64,000 nt of DNA from Clostridium sp. (lineage in GTDB: Bacteria > Bacteroidota > Bacteroidia > Bacteroidales > Bacteroidaceae), in contig JAMPGY010000001.1 of the NCBI GenBank assembly GCA_023663705.1, forward strand, positions 60,258-124,257, written 5' to 3'. Positions 1 through 10,400 of the stretch are shown in pieces (position 1 is the stretch's first letter; every line of letters starts with the position of its first letter). Position numbers and translations under genes: made by a program. Under the pieces are notes generated by a model. That model was not told the DNA's origin, searched no databases, and saw only the letters and a list, made by a program, of their open reading frames with translations.

Positions 1-50
1 GGGACACAAGGATTTTCAGTCCTTTGCTCTACCAACTGAGCTATGGCACC
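1..50 (-). tRNA. tRNA-Phe (GAA), partial, 3' part outside window
   Basis: The reverse complement begins GGTGCCA (acceptor arm) and continues with a canonical D arm (TAGCTCAGTTGGTAGAGC). The anticodon arm AAGGA-CTGAAAA-TCCTT gives anticodon GAA, that is phenylalanine. Only the 5' 50 bases are inside the window; the variable loop, T arm and 3' acceptor strand lie beyond the left edge. A good Bacteroidetes promoter lies about 35 bases upstream. The neighbouring minus-strand pheS, which charges this tRNA, is probably coincidence, since pheS has its own promoter. Confidence 0.95.
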
Positions 51-85
51 TTTTTGCAAGCGTTGTTGTTTCTCGTTTGCGATTG

Positions 86-117
86 CAAAGGTAGGCATTT
101 TTTTTAATAATACCAAA
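86..117 (-). promoter_or_regulatory. Promoter of tRNA-Phe
   Basis: On the minus strand TACCTTTG (positions 93 to 86) matches the -7 box TAnnTTTG, and TTTG (117 to 114) matches the -33 box with 20 bases between them. Predicted transcription start is near 82, about 30 bases before the mature tRNA 5' end. Confidence 0.75.
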
Positions 118-280
118 GTTTTAGGAACTTTTTTTGTGGACTTTCATTCAAAAAAATATATATCATATATTATCAGGCACTTAAGAGATATTTTTTACCT
201 TCCCGTTTGTTCCCAATAATTCGAGGATAGATGATTTGTCCATATAACGTCTAACACATACATGTGTTTTCGCACATTCC

Positions 281-742
281 CTATTCCCGCTCTTTCTTGT
301 TGAGACGCGCACCTTTCAAATCCATAATGAGAAGTATCGGGTCTTTTTCCTCTGGTACTGCCAGCATTATCATGCCCTCGTCAGTCATCCAGCGATAGCC
401 TTGTGATGTGGTTTCATATTCGGAACCGTAAATAGACGCCACTGAATCGCGATAGACAAGGGTATTTACATGAGTAGGCGTAACACGCACCTGATAGACA
501 GTGTTGCTTGACGGAGTGTAGTTCACCTGAAAATAGGAGCTATGACCTGCATACATTCCCTTGAAGATATAGTAGTATTCGGAAGCCACACGCTTTTGCA
601 GACGGTAACCACGGTCGACCAATGCACGAGAAAAGGATATTATATCGCCCGTAAGAGGCATTCCGGAAAATTCCACATGTTGAGCCCTCACAGCAGATGC
701 AAAAGCTATCAGACCCATTGCAAACAATAGTTTGTTTTTCAT
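281..742 (-). CDS. Small secreted protein of unknown function
   Basis: A 153-residue protein with a clear N-terminal signal peptide (MKNKLLFAMGLIAFASAVRA, then Q), so it is probably periplasmic. After the signal comes a beta-rich stretch starting HVEFSGMPLTGDI. This resembles a common type of short exported Bacteroidetes protein in which a conserved F.G.P..G segment is followed by a helix ending in a G-Y or G-F turn; I know no function for them. The reading frame is open further upstream, but the Met at 742 was chosen because the signal peptide starts there; a Met two codons earlier (748) is equally possible. It lies 180 bases downstream of pheS on the same strand and may be read from it. Confidence 0.75.
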   Translation of the reverse strand: MKNKLLFAMGLIAFASAVRAQHVEFSGMPLTGDIISFSRALVDRGYRLQKRVASEYYYIFKGMYAGHSSYFQVNYTPSSNTVYQVRVTPTHVNTLVYRDSVASIYGSEYETTSQGYRWMTDEGMIMLAVPEEKDPILLIMDLKGARLNKKERE

Positions 743-921
743 ACTCATTATTATATTAAATGTATCAATAATCGTCCGTTGGCCTATTACCATTGTCTTT
801 CCATAGAATCAACCTCTCTCATACTAAAATTCACGAAACAAGCGGAAATTAAGAAGAGACGATCCACATCCCGACCGAACAAAAGGATACAGACCGCCTC
901 TACAAAAGGTCAATAGTACAA

Positions 922-1941
922 TTAGTTGGCAAACTCAAATTCCTTAAGAAAACGTATGTCATTCTCCGAGAACATACGCAGATCCTTTACCTGATATTTC
1001 AGATTGGTTATACGCTCAATACCCATACCGAAAGCATACCCCGTATATACACTACTGTCTATACCATTGGCCTCCAGCACTGCAGGATCCACCATACCGC
1101 ATCCGAGAATCTCCACCCATCCGGTGTGCTTGCAGAAAGAACATCCCTCTCCACCACAGATATTACAACTGATGTCCATCTCTGCCGACGGCTCAGTGAA
1201 AGGGAAATAAGAAGGGCGCAAGCGAATGCGCGTTCCCGTCCCGAACATTTCCTGAGCAAAAAGCAAAAGTACTTGCTTCAGATCGGTAAACGACACGTTT
1301 TTATCAATATAAAGTCCCTCTACCTGATGAAAGAAACAATGAGCACGCGCAGAGATAGCTTCGTTGCGGTATACACGCCCCGGGCATATAACCCGGATGG
1401 GCGGTTGGTTGCTTTCCATCACACGCGCCTGTACCGATGATGTGTGAGAACGCAGAATAATATCGGGATGCGCCTCCACAAAAAATGTATCCTGCATGTC
1501 ACGCGCCGGATGATCCTCAGCAAAATTCATCGATGAATACACGTGCCAATCATCCTCTACCTCAGGTCCCTCGGCCATGGAAAAACCAAGACGTGAGAAA
1601 ATATCCACAATCTCATTCTTCACAATGGTAAGCGGATGACGTGTGCCTAACTTCACCGGATAAGCAGTCCGGGTGAGATCCATTTCATCAGCCCCATTAT
1701 CATTGGTTTCCACTGTTTCTTTCAATGCATTGATTTTGTCCTGAGTTCTTGTTTTCAATTCATTGAGCTTCATCCCCACCTCTTTTTTCATTTCGGAAGG
1801 AACATTCCGGAAATCAGCCATTAAACCATTGATGAGTCCTTTTTTACTGAGATATTTTATGCGCAATGCCTCCACTGCCTCCACATTGGAAGCCTGCAAC
1901 CGCTCTACTTCCTCAAGAAGTTGCTGAATCTTTGCTATCAT
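922..1941 (-). CDS. pheS: Phenylalanine--tRNA ligase alpha subunit
   Basis: Catalytic subunit of the cytoplasmic alpha2beta2 phenylalanyl-tRNA synthetase, which attaches phenylalanine to tRNA-Phe. The 339-residue length is typical. An N-terminal coiled-coil arm (about residues 1-85) binds tRNA. The class II core follows: TRHPL then GFSMAEGPEVEDD, motif 2 around CPGRVYRNEAISARA, and motif 3 AFGMGIERITNLKY near the C terminus. The beta subunit gene pheT is not adjacent, which is common in Bacteroidetes. A TATCTTTG promoter box 36 bases upstream gives it its own transcription start, divergent from the DUF4348 gene. Confidence 0.97.
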   Translation of the reverse strand: MIAKIQQLLEEVERLQASNVEAVEALRIKYLSKKGLINGLMADFRNVPSEMKKEVGMKLNELKTRTQDKINALKETVETNDNGADEMDLTRTAYPVKLGTRHPLTIVKNEIVDIFSRLGFSMAEGPEVEDDWHVYSSMNFAEDHPARDMQDTFFVEAHPDIILRSHTSSVQARVMESNQPPIRVICPGRVYRNEAISARAHCFFHQVEGLYIDKNVSFTDLKQVLLLFAQEMFGTGTRIRLRPSYFPFTEPSAEMDISCNICGGEGCSFCKHTGWVEILGCGMVDPAVLEANGIDSSVYTGYAFGMGIERITNLKYQVKDLRMFSENDIRFLKEFEFAN

Positions 1942-1976
1942 AGATTTGAGTTGTAATTATCAAATGAAAAATCACG

Positions 1977-1984
1977 CAAAGATA
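1977..1984 (-). promoter_or_regulatory. pheS promoter, -7 box
   Basis: Minus-strand TATCTTTG matches TAnnTTTG, ending 35 bases before the pheS start codon. The -33 position holds TTTA rather than TTTG. Confidence 0.6.
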
Positions 1985-2028
1985 ATCATTTATGCTCAAT
2001 AACTAAAGGTGTATTGAAAATAAAAGTG

Positions 2029-2036
2029 TATTTTTG
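2029..2036 (+). promoter_or_regulatory. Promoter of the DUF4348 lipoprotein gene, -7 box
   Basis: TATTTTTG matches TAnnTTTG, 41 bases upstream of the start codon at 2078. It faces away from the pheS promoter, so the intergenic region is divergent. No clear -33 TTTG. Confidence 0.55.
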
Positions 2037-2077
2037 TGCGATTTTTAAGCCCTTAAAACGAAGACGGAAGTCAAAGG

Positions 2078-2935
2078 ATGAAAAAGATTGTGATGTTTTT
2101 GCTACCGGCTCTGATGGCAGGGGCGTGCAGCAACAGCCATAGAGAGGAGAGCAAAGTTGTTCCAGCTGAAAACACCGACACCTTGCCTGCCGGTGCGGAT
2201 ACACTTGATGAACTCAAAGACGAGTGGCCTATGGAACAGGCAGAAGAGGAACAATTTCCCCAATCAGTGGACGAATTGTTTGACGATTTCGCTTTTGAAT
2301 TTGCCCGTAATGAGCAATTCCAGTTGGAGCGTGTGCACTTTCCCCTCCCCCTTATCAGACAAGACGGAGACACTGCCTTAATAGGCAAACGAGACTGGAA
2401 ACAGACGGACTTGTTTTTAAAACAAGACTTCTATACCGTGATATTCAACAGCCACAGTCAGATGGATCTGGAAAAAAGCACAAATTGCGAGCACGTCACT
2501 GTAGAGTGGCTTTATCTGACAGAAGAATATTCACGCAACTACAACTTCCAACGCACAAACGGAACCTGGAGACTCAATGATATTCATGACATTCCTTTTT
2601 CCGGAACCGTACTATACGATTTTTTACGTTTCTACCGCAATTTCGCCGCAGACAGTGTATACCAAAACCAACACATAGCCACTCCCCTACGATACACTAC
2701 CGAAGATCCTGATGATGATATGCAAATGCTGGAAGGCACGCTTGACGCCGATCAATGGCCCGATTTTCGTCCGGAACTACCTGCAGACATCATCACCAAT
2801 GTGTGCTACGGACAAAGCTATCGAAATCGGCACAAGATGGTGTTGCTCAAACGAGGCATATCCAACGGATTACTGGATATTCTCACTTTTGATAAATCAG
2901 ACGGACAATGGCGATTGGCAGCCTACGAAAACTGA
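2078..2935 (+). CDS. DUF4348 family lipoprotein
   Basis: A 285-residue predicted lipoprotein. The signal peptide MKKIVMFLLPALMAGAC ends in a lipobox with Cys17, followed by an acidic linker (residues about 20-60). The conserved part (from VDELFDDFAFEFARNEQFQL through RVHFPLPL) resembles DUF4348, a Bacteroidales-only family of unknown function. The family is assigned from memory of its FDDF.F.FA..... and FPLP motifs. It is followed after 52 bases by the murB fusion gene on the same strand and may be co-transcribed with it. Confidence 0.75.
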   Translation: MKKIVMFLLPALMAGACSNSHREESKVVPAENTDTLPAGADTLDELKDEWPMEQAEEEQFPQSVDELFDDFAFEFARNEQFQLERVHFPLPLIRQDGDTALIGKRDWKQTDLFLKQDFYTVIFNSHSQMDLEKSTNCEHVTVEWLYLTEEYSRNYNFQRTNGTWRLNDIHDIPFSGTVLYDFLRFYRNFAADSVYQNQHIATPLRYTTEDPDDDMQMLEGTLDADQWPDFRPELPADIITNVCYGQSYRNRHKMVLLKRGISNGLLDILTFDKSDGQWRLAAYEN

Positions 2936-2987
2936 AAGCACCAGCAAGCGCGATTCATTATCAACTACCCACTAACCTCCAACTACA

Positions 2988-4787
2988 ATGAATATACTTC
3001 ACCGCCACTCCCTGCTCCGTCACAATACATTCGGTATTGAGGCCACCGCCGATCATTTTATAGAATACGACAGCGTAGATGATCTGCGTCTGACCATCAA
3101 TCACATCCGCACCCATTATCCTGATGATCCGCTTCTCCACATCGGAGGAGGGAGCAATCTGCTCTTTTTAGAAGACTTCCACGGTGTGGTGCTTCATTCA
3201 TGCATACGGGGTATCGAACCGATTAAGCAGGAGGACAGCTATGTAGATATTTGTGTGGGAGCTGGTGAAGTATGGGACGAAGTGGTGGATCACACCCTCT
3301 CCCGCGGATGGTTCGGATTGGAAAATCTTTCAGCCATACCCGGCGAAATCGGAGCATCTGCCGTGCAAAATATAGGTGCCTATGGTGTGGAAGCCAAGGA
3401 TTTTATTGTCCGTGTCTGCTGTGTGAATCTGACTACAGGCGAACCCCGCATCTTTGAAGCCGACGAATGCCACTACGCCTACCGCCGCAGCAATTTCAAA
3501 ACCAAATGGCGCGGACAGTACGCCGTGACCCACGTCATTCTGCGCCTCTCCACGACTTTCACTCCCCGGCTGGAATACGGAGGCATCCGCACCGCCCTCT
3601 CCGCCGAGAACATCATTGCACCCACCGCTACCGACATACGCCGCACCATCATACGACTTCGCGATTCCAAACTGCCCGATCCCGCCCGACTGGGAAATGC
3701 CGGCAGTTTCTTTGTCAACCCCGTTGTGTGGCGTGATGCCTACGAGGCGCTGACCGTTCAATACGGCGAGGTCCCCCACTACGATATTGATCCCGGAAGG
3801 GTCAAGATTCCGGCCGGATGGCTCATCGAGCAGTGCGGTTGGAAAGGACGCGCCCTCGGTCCGGCGGCCGTACATGATCGCCAGGCACTGGTGCTTGTCA
3901 ACCGCGGAAATGCCACCGGCAGAGACATTGTGGCTCTCAGCGATGCCGTGAGGACCGATGTCAAAACACGTTTTGGCATTGACATTACCCCCGAAGTGAA
4001 TTTCATCACATCCCGCCCCGTCATGCGACTCACTTTCCTGGGAACAGGAACCAGCACCGGAGTGCCGCAAATAGGCTGCGGGTGCAGTGTTTGCCGCAGT
4101 AGCGATCCACGCGACAAGCGTCTACGCTGCTCATCACTCATAGAGGTTGGCACCACATGTCTGCTCATTGACTGCGGTCCCGACTTCCGCCAACAAATGC
4201 TACGCACCGATTTCAAACCGTTGGATGCCGTGCTGCTCACCCATGAGCATGCCGACCACGTGGGCGGACTCGACGACCTGCGCCCCTACAGTGTGTTTGG
4301 CAATGTGGATATTTATGCCGACTCCCTCACCGCCGACCATCTGGAACAGCGCCTGCCTTATTGTTTCCAGCAAAAAATGTATCCCGGCGTACCCGAGTTA
4401 TGCCTTCACCGCGTGGAACCTCATGCAGCCTTCCGCATTGGAGATGCTCTCATCACCCCTATCCGTGTGATGCACGGACGCATGCCCATCCTCGGATACC
4501 GCATAAACAATCTGGCCTACATCACCGACATGTCTACATTGCCCGACAGCGAACATTCCCTGCTCCACGGCATCGACACACTTGTGATCAACGGCTTGCG
4601 TCACACTCCCCATCACTCTCATCAGACTATAGAGGAGGCCTGCGCCTTCGCACAGGCTATTCAGGCCCGCCACACCTACATCATCCATGTCGGTCATAGC
4701 ATCTCACCCCATGCTTTTGAGGAAACTCTACTACCCGAAAGCATTCACCTTGCCTACGACGGACTCTCGATTACCATCCGGAATTAG
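2988..4787 (+). CDS. murB: MurB (UDP-N-acetylenolpyruvoylglucosamine reductase) fused to an MBL-fold hydrolase
   Basis: A single 599-codon open frame with two complete enzymes. Residues 1 to about 340 are MurB, the FAD- and NADPH-dependent enzyme completing UDP-MurNAc in cytoplasmic peptidoglycan synthesis: FAD-binding IGGGSNLLF and IPGEIGASAVQNIGAYG, the conserved YRRSNFK arginine, the NAGSFFVNP serine, and the C-terminal PEVNF glutamate. Residues 346-599 are a metallo-beta-lactamase-fold hydrolase of the PhnP-like group: GTGTSTGVPQIGCGCSVC near its start and the metal motif H419-E-H-A-D-H424, with IIHVGH near the end. In Bacteroides these are, to my recollection, separate neighbouring genes. 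Here no stop and no visible ribosome-binding site precede the internal ATG at 4023, so a true fusion is likely. Substrate of the hydrolase half is unknown. Confidence 0.9.
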   Translation: MNILHRHSLLRHNTFGIEATADHFIEYDSVDDLRLTINHIRTHYPDDPLLHIGGGSNLLFLEDFHGVVLHSCIRGIEPIKQEDSYVDICVGAGEVWDEVVDHTLSRGWFGLENLSAIPGEIGASAVQNIGAYGVEAKDFIVRVCCVNLTTGEPRIFEADECHYAYRRSNFKTKWRGQYAVTHVILRLSTTFTPRLEYGGIRTALSAENIIAPTATDIRRTIIRLRDSKLPDPARLGNAGSFFVNPVVWRDAYEALTVQYGEVPHYDIDPGRVKIPAGWLIEQCGWKGRALGPAAVHDRQALVLVNRGNATGRDIVALSDAVRTDVKTRFGIDITPEVNFITSRPVMRLTFLGTGTSTGVPQIGCGCSVCRSSDPRDKRLRCSSLIEVGTTCLLIDCGPDFRQQMLRTDFKPLDAVLLTHEHADHVGGLDDLRPYSVFGNVDIYADSLTADHLEQRLPYCFQQKMYPGVPELCLHRVEPHAAFRIGDALITPIRVMHGRMPILGYRINNLAYITDMSTLPDSEHSLLHGIDTLVINGLRHTPHHSHQTIEEACAFAQAIQARHTYIIHVGHSISPHAFEETLLPESIHLAYDGLSITIRN

Positions 4788-4815
4788 ACACCAGACTATA
4801 AACAAATAGAATTAT

Positions 4816-4823
4816 TAATTTTG
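4816..4823 (+). promoter_or_regulatory. Possible promoter of the MFS transporter gene, -7 box
   Basis: TAATTTTG matches TAnnTTTG but ends only 8 bases before the start codon at 4832. If used, the transcript would have a leader of about 6 bases. The gene could instead be read from murB. Confidence 0.4.
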
Positions 4824-4831
4824 TCGAATCA

Positions 4832-5995
4832 ATGAAATACGGTTTATTAGCCTTGGCAATCGGCACCTTTGCACTGGGCATCACGGAGTTTGGCATGATG
4901 GGGATCTTAGGTTGTGTGGCTGAGGATCTGAACATAAGTATCGTAGAGGCCGGTCAACTCATCTCCGTTTACTCCTCCGGAGTGGCTGTAGGGGCACCTT
5001 TGTTGCTCATACTGCGCCGTCTTCCCCTCAGACAAGTGATGCTCGTGCTCAGCGGCATCATCTTCGCAGGCAATCTGCTGACCGCCCTCTCCCCCAATCT
5101 CAACATGATGCTTTGCGCGCGATTTCTGTCCGGTCTGCCTCACGGAGCCTACTTCGGTGCGGGAGCCATCGTGTGCACCCGATTGTCCCGCGAAGGACGA
5201 GGCGCACAGGCTGTAGCCATAATGGTGGGAGGAATGACGGTGGCCAACGTTATCGGCGTACCCTTGGCAACATGGAGTACTCATGCGATGGGTTGGCGTG
5301 TGGCGATCAGCGGAGTCGCATTCCTGGGGCTATTGGCCTGCATCTGCATCCGCTTGTGTGTGCCCCGCATGGACAGACTGCCCGACACCGGACTACGCGG
5401 TCAATTCCGTTTCCTACATAGTCCCGCACCATGGCTCATCTACGCCGGCATCTTTTTCGGTCAGGCCAGCGTATACTGTTGGCTCAGCTATGTGGAACCC
5501 ATAATGACACGCATTACGGGAGTGCCTCTATCATCCATGACATGGGTAATGATGCTGGCCGGTGCCGGTATGGTGACCGGCAATCTGTGGGCCGGACGAC
5601 TGTCCGACCGCTACCGTCCGTCACTGGTAAGCGGTTGCATCGCAGCCTCGCTGATTGTGGTGATGCCTCTCATCTATCTGATGGCCGACCGACAATTCCC
5701 GTCGCTGGTTCTGATGTTTTTGGCCACCGCCGCCTTGTTTGGCATCGGCGGTCCCCTGCAATACCTTATCGTACGTTATTCACGTGGAGGCGAAATGCTG
5801 GGTGGAGCCGGCACCCAAGTTGCCTTCAACGTATCCAACGCTACATCGGTTTTGCTCGGCGGTGCCGCAATTGACGGTGGATACGGGCTGGCCTCCCCTG
5901 CCCTTGTCGGTCTGCCCTTCTGCATCATCGGAGCCGTATCCCTATTCGCACTCTACATCAAATACGACCGCCTTGCGCCAACCGACATCCCCTGA
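4832..5995 (+). CDS. MFS transporter, AraJ/DHA1-like exporter
   Basis: A 387-residue inner-membrane protein with about 12 hydrophobic segments and the start MKYGLLALAIGTFALGITEF typical of the AraJ group of major facilitator drug or sugar-efflux proteins. The motif-A-like loop between helices 2 and 3 is short (RRLPLRQV), and GRLSDRYRPS is the matching loop in the second half. Family knowledge suggests proton-driven export of a small molecule; the substrate cannot be read from the sequence. It lies 44 bases after the murB fusion. Confidence 0.85.
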   Translation: MKYGLLALAIGTFALGITEFGMMGILGCVAEDLNISIVEAGQLISVYSSGVAVGAPLLLILRRLPLRQVMLVLSGIIFAGNLLTALSPNLNMMLCARFLSGLPHGAYFGAGAIVCTRLSREGRGAQAVAIMVGGMTVANVIGVPLATWSTHAMGWRVAISGVAFLGLLACICIRLCVPRMDRLPDTGLRGQFRFLHSPAPWLIYAGIFFGQASVYCWLSYVEPIMTRITGVPLSSMTWVMMLAGAGMVTGNLWAGRLSDRYRPSLVSGCIAASLIVVMPLIYLMADRQFPSLVLMFLATAALFGIGGPLQYLIVRYSRGGEMLGGAGTQVAFNVSNATSVLLGGAAIDGGYGLASPALVGLPFCIIGAVSLFALYIKYDRLAPTDIP

Positions 5996-6026
5996 CCACG
6001 AATAACCGGCACCCGAATGAGCAGAC

Positions 6027-6048
6027 CGGGACACAAAGGCTTGTTCCG
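6027..6048. terminator. Hairpin between convergent MFS and TolC genes
   Basis: CGGGACA pairs with TGTTCCG (one G-T) across an 8-base loop in the 57-base gap between two convergent genes. No U-run, so only a weak bidirectional terminator candidate. Confidence 0.35.
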
Positions 6049-6052
6049 AATA

Positions 6053-7420
6053 TCACTCAATGAAACGAAGCGGTTCTCCGCCCAGATAGTTCATCACATT
6101 CCCACTCAACTGAAGCAAAGAGATCTCACACATCTTGGTATTGTATTCGGCCGTAAGGATACGCTCTTCGGCATCCAGCAGACTTTTCTGAGCCTCACGC
6201 ATCTCAAAACCGGACAAGTCGCCCAGCATGTAACGGTCGTAGGCTATCTCGTAGTTTTCGCGGGCAGCTTCCAGATTCTCCCGCTCCAGATGCCACATCT
6301 GTACGTTGTTCTCGTAGGCCTGCCACAAATTGTGCATATCGGCCCGCAAAGACAGCTCCAGGTTCTGCCGTTCCAGCCTACTGTTTTCCAGCGCAATGTC
6401 CGCATTTCGGCGTTCTGTCCGACGGGAGCCGTCAAACAGATTCAAACCAACAGTGAGTCCGGCATTCAGCCCCCACTGACTGCGCAATCGATTGGCCGAC
6501 ACAGCATAACGCGTATGGGTGTAACCGTAACCGGCATTGAGCTTCACATAAGGATAATTGCGCGACAAAACCTTCTTGCGATCCATCCGCGCCAGCTCGG
6601 TGTTCTGATCAGCCCGCAACAGATCGGCGTTGACCTGCAGAGTAGATTCCCACAGTTGGTTAAAGTCCAATCTATCGTTCACATCTATCAAAGTGTCACG
6701 GATGTGAAGCATTCGATCCACATCTGTCCCCGCCATCAGCTCGTTGAGCCGGATGCAGGACGACTTCAGGGCTTCCTGTTGCTTCATATACTGTGCACTG
6801 TCGGCGTTGAAGTCCACCTTGGCCTGCTGATAATCCAGACGGGAAAAGTTACCGATATGATAACGTGCCTCAACGATACGCACACGCTCCTTGGATAGCG
6901 AAACGGCATAGCGAAAGTTCTTCAGACGGATCTTCTGCTGGACGAAGTTGTAGTACTCCGCAGCCACCGCAGCCACAAAATCCTCCAGTACAATGCGCGT
7001 CTGCAACTCACCCTGCTGCTTGAGCAACTGCAACTGACGGTAGTTGGTGACCAAACTCATCCCGTCGAAAAGCGTCCAGTTGAGCGCAATCCGCGCATTC
7101 CAGTCCTGATCATACACGTTGTAGTCCGTCTGCCCCACTCCATCTCCGGTTCGCGTATGAGTGGAATTGAGGTCGCCTCCGTATCCGGCTGTCAAATCCA
7201 ACGTCGGCAACAGACCGGCATTGGCCGGCGTGGCCCGGTTCGCAGCCATCTGCTGCTCGTTGCGGACGATGCGGATCGAATAGTTGTTCTCCAATCCTTC
7301 GCGCAGACAACGCTCCAGGGTATAGACTTCCAGCCGGCACAACGAATCGGCGGATACGGGTGCGGCCTGTACCCGAAAAACCGTCAGCAAGGCGATTATG
7401 GCAATAAAATGTTTAATCAT
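6053..7420 (-). CDS. TolC-family outer-membrane efflux protein
   Basis: A 455-residue outer-membrane channel component. A signal peptide (cleavage after ..FRVQA) precedes two repeats of the long coiled-coil helices of the OEP family: LEVYTLERCLREGLENNYSIR opens the first repeat, and NADLLRADQNTELARMDRKK the second. It is the last gene of an adaptor-pump-channel operon; its ATG overlaps the pump stop codon by 4 bases, indicating translational coupling. It would connect the pump to the cell exterior. Confidence 0.92.
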   Translation of the reverse strand: MIKHFIAIIALLTVFRVQAAPVSADSLCRLEVYTLERCLREGLENNYSIRIVRNEQQMAANRATPANAGLLPTLDLTAGYGGDLNSTHTRTGDGVGQTDYNVYDQDWNARIALNWTLFDGMSLVTNYRQLQLLKQQGELQTRIVLEDFVAAVAAEYYNFVQQKIRLKNFRYAVSLSKERVRIVEARYHIGNFSRLDYQQAKVDFNADSAQYMKQQEALKSSCIRLNELMAGTDVDRMLHIRDTLIDVNDRLDFNQLWESTLQVNADLLRADQNTELARMDRKKVLSRNYPYVKLNAGYGYTHTRYAVSANRLRSQWGLNAGLTVGLNLFDGSRRTERRNADIALENSRLERQNLELSLRADMHNLWQAYENNVQMWHLERENLEAARENYEIAYDRYMLGDLSGFEMREAQKSLLDAEERILTAEYNTKMCEISLLQLSGNVMNYLGGEPLRFIE

Positions 7421-10400
7421 TTCTTTTTCTTTTTACAACGGTCGGTTGACACATAACTATAGATTGCCGGCACCACCAGCATGGTGAGCACCGTGGACAC
7501 AAGCATGCCGCCCACCACAGCCACTCCCATGGCTATACGCTGGTTGCACCCCTCGCCCGTGGCAAAAGCCAACGGGATCAGACCGAGAATGGTGGAGGCA
7601 CTGGTCATCAGAATCGGACGCAGACGTTGCAGCGCCGACTCACGCACCGCCGTCAGCTTATCCATTCCTCCGTCCTGCTTCTGATTGGCAAACTCCACAA
7701 TCAGAATACCGTTTTTGGCCACCAATCCGATAAGCATGATAATACCGATCTGACTGAAAATATTCATCGTGATGTCGTTGAAGTACATGAACACGAGCGC
7801 TCCGGCAATGGCCAGAGGCACGGTGAGCATGATGACCAACGGATCCTTGAAACTCTCGAACTGAGCCGCCAGCACCAGATAGATAAGCACCAAAGCCAGC
7901 ACAAAGGCAAACATCAGACTCGACGAACTCTCGCGATATTCTTTCGAGTCGCCGGCCAAAGAGGTGCGGAAACTTTCGTCAAGCACCTCACGGGCTATAC
8001 GGTCCATCTCATCCAGTCCCTGTCCGATAGTCTTGCCTTCGGCCAATCCGGAGGATATGGTGGCGGAAACGAAACGGTTGTACCGGTAGAGTTTAGGAGG
8101 AGAAATACTGTTTTCCAATTCGATGAGATTGTCCATCTGCACCATATTCCCGTCGTCGCTGCGCAGATAGATGGCACGCAGATCGGCCGGTTTGTTGCGC
8201 TGTTGGCGGTTTATTTCTCCCAATATCTCGTATTGCTTTCCGTTCATGTAGAAGTACCCCATGCGCTGTCCGCTCAGTCCGTATTGCAGCGTCTGCGCAA
8301 TATCGCGCGTGCTCACTCCCATCACACTGGCCTTGTCACGGTTGATCTGTATGCGCGCTTCCGGCTTACTGAACTTCAGGTCCACATCCGCCATCTGAAA
8401 CACCGGACTTTCGTTCACCCGTGCCATAAACTGCGGTAAAACCTGTTCCAGTTTCTCTATGTTAGGTGCTTGCAACACATACTGCACAGGCATACTGCCC
8501 CGGCGTCCACCGAAAGAAGACTGCTGCTGCACGAAAGCGCGCGCCATCGTCTTGCTTTTCACAGCAGCGGACAACCGCTCAGCCACCTCCATCTGCGTAT
8601 AGTCCCGGGCTTTCATATCGGTGAGCGTGATGCGCACATTTCCGCTTCCACTCGACACACGGGCCGTGACAGCCTGCGCACCAGGCACTATGGAGTCGAC
8701 CAACCGATTGATATCCTCCGTATAGTCGCGGATATACTCATAGGTAACTCCTTCCGCTCCACGTGTATTGATGGCAATTTGCGAACGGTCCTCCAGCGGA
8801 GCCATTTCAGAGGGAATTTCCTGCCACAACCAGGCGATGAGTACAAACATCAGAACCACCGGCGGGAATATCCACCCCCGATGACGGAGCACGGCGGAAA
8901 GAATACGGTTGTATCCCCTGTTCATTCCCTCAAAAAAAGGTTCGGTCTTAACGTAAAACCAACTCTTGCGCTCCTGTTTCACCAGCAGTTTGGTAGCCAG
9001 CATAGGTGTGACGGTCAGTGCTGCGAAAGAGGAAATAATCACCGAACCGGAAATGACAATGCTGAACTCACGGAACAGACGTCCTGTGGTGCCCTCCATA
9101 AACACGATGGGGAAGAACACGGCCACCAGCGTCACAGTGGTGGAGATAACGGCAAAGAAGATTTCCCGAGAACCGTCGATACCGGCCTCTTTGGGCGACA
9201 TACCGTGCTCGATACGGGTGTAAATATTCTCGGTCATCACGATGGCATCGTCCACCACCAGTCCCACGGCCAGCACGATGGCCAGCATTGTGAGCACATT
9301 TACCGAGAATCCGGCCAGATACATCACAAAGAACGCCCCCACCAGCGACACCGGTATCACAATACACGGCACCAACGTGACGCGCCAGTCGCGCAGAAAG
9401 AGAAATATGATGATGATCACCAGAACGAAAGCCACATACACCGTCTCTTTCACCTCGTCGATGGAGGCGCGGATGAAGCGTGTGTTATCGAATCCGTATG
9501 AGTATTCCACGTCCTCGGGCAGATCCTTCTTCATCTGATTCATACGTTCATACACGGCATCCGCGATGTCGATGTGATTGGCTCCGGGCTGGGGAATGAC
9601 CACCACCCCCACCATGGGCACTCCGTTCATCTTCATATAACTTTTGATGTCGGCCGCTCCCAGTTCCGCCCGTCCGATGTCGCTGAAGCGTATGATCTGA
9701 TTACCCTGTTTCTTAATGATAAGGTCATTGAACATATCCGCCGTGTGCATCAGTCCCATGGTGCGGATGGTCAGTTCCACGGTGTTTCCCTCTATACTCC
9801 CCGAGGGCAGTTCCACGTTCTCGCGATCCACGGCATTCTTCACGTCCATCGGTGTGAGTCCGTATCCGGCCATGCGGATGGGATCAAGCCAGAGGCGCAT
9901 GGAATATTTCTTTTCGCCCCAGATGCTGACACTACTCACATCGGGAATCGTCTGCAATTGTTCCTTTACGGTGAGGTCGGCAATCTCGGACAGTTCCAGC
10001 AACGAGCGTTTGTTGCTCTGCAGAGCCACCATCAGGATGGGCGTGGCATCGGCGTCGGCCTTCGCCACCGTGGGCGGATCGCAATCGCGGGGCAGATAGC
10101 GCTGTGCACGCGACACTTTGTCGCGCACATCGTTGGCAGCCGTTTCCAAATCGACAGACAGTTCAAACTCCACCGTGATGCGGCTCTGTCCCTGCTGGCT
10201 CACACTTGACAGGGAGCGGATGCCGGGAATGCCGTTGATGTTTTGTTCCAACGGCTCGGTGATTTGATTCTCTATCACATCGGCATTGGCTCCGGAATAC
10301 GTGCAAGTCACCGAGATAACCGGATTGTCCACCGAGGGGTATTCGCGCACACCGATATAGAGATAACCGATGCAACCCATCAGCAGGATGATAAGCGTGA

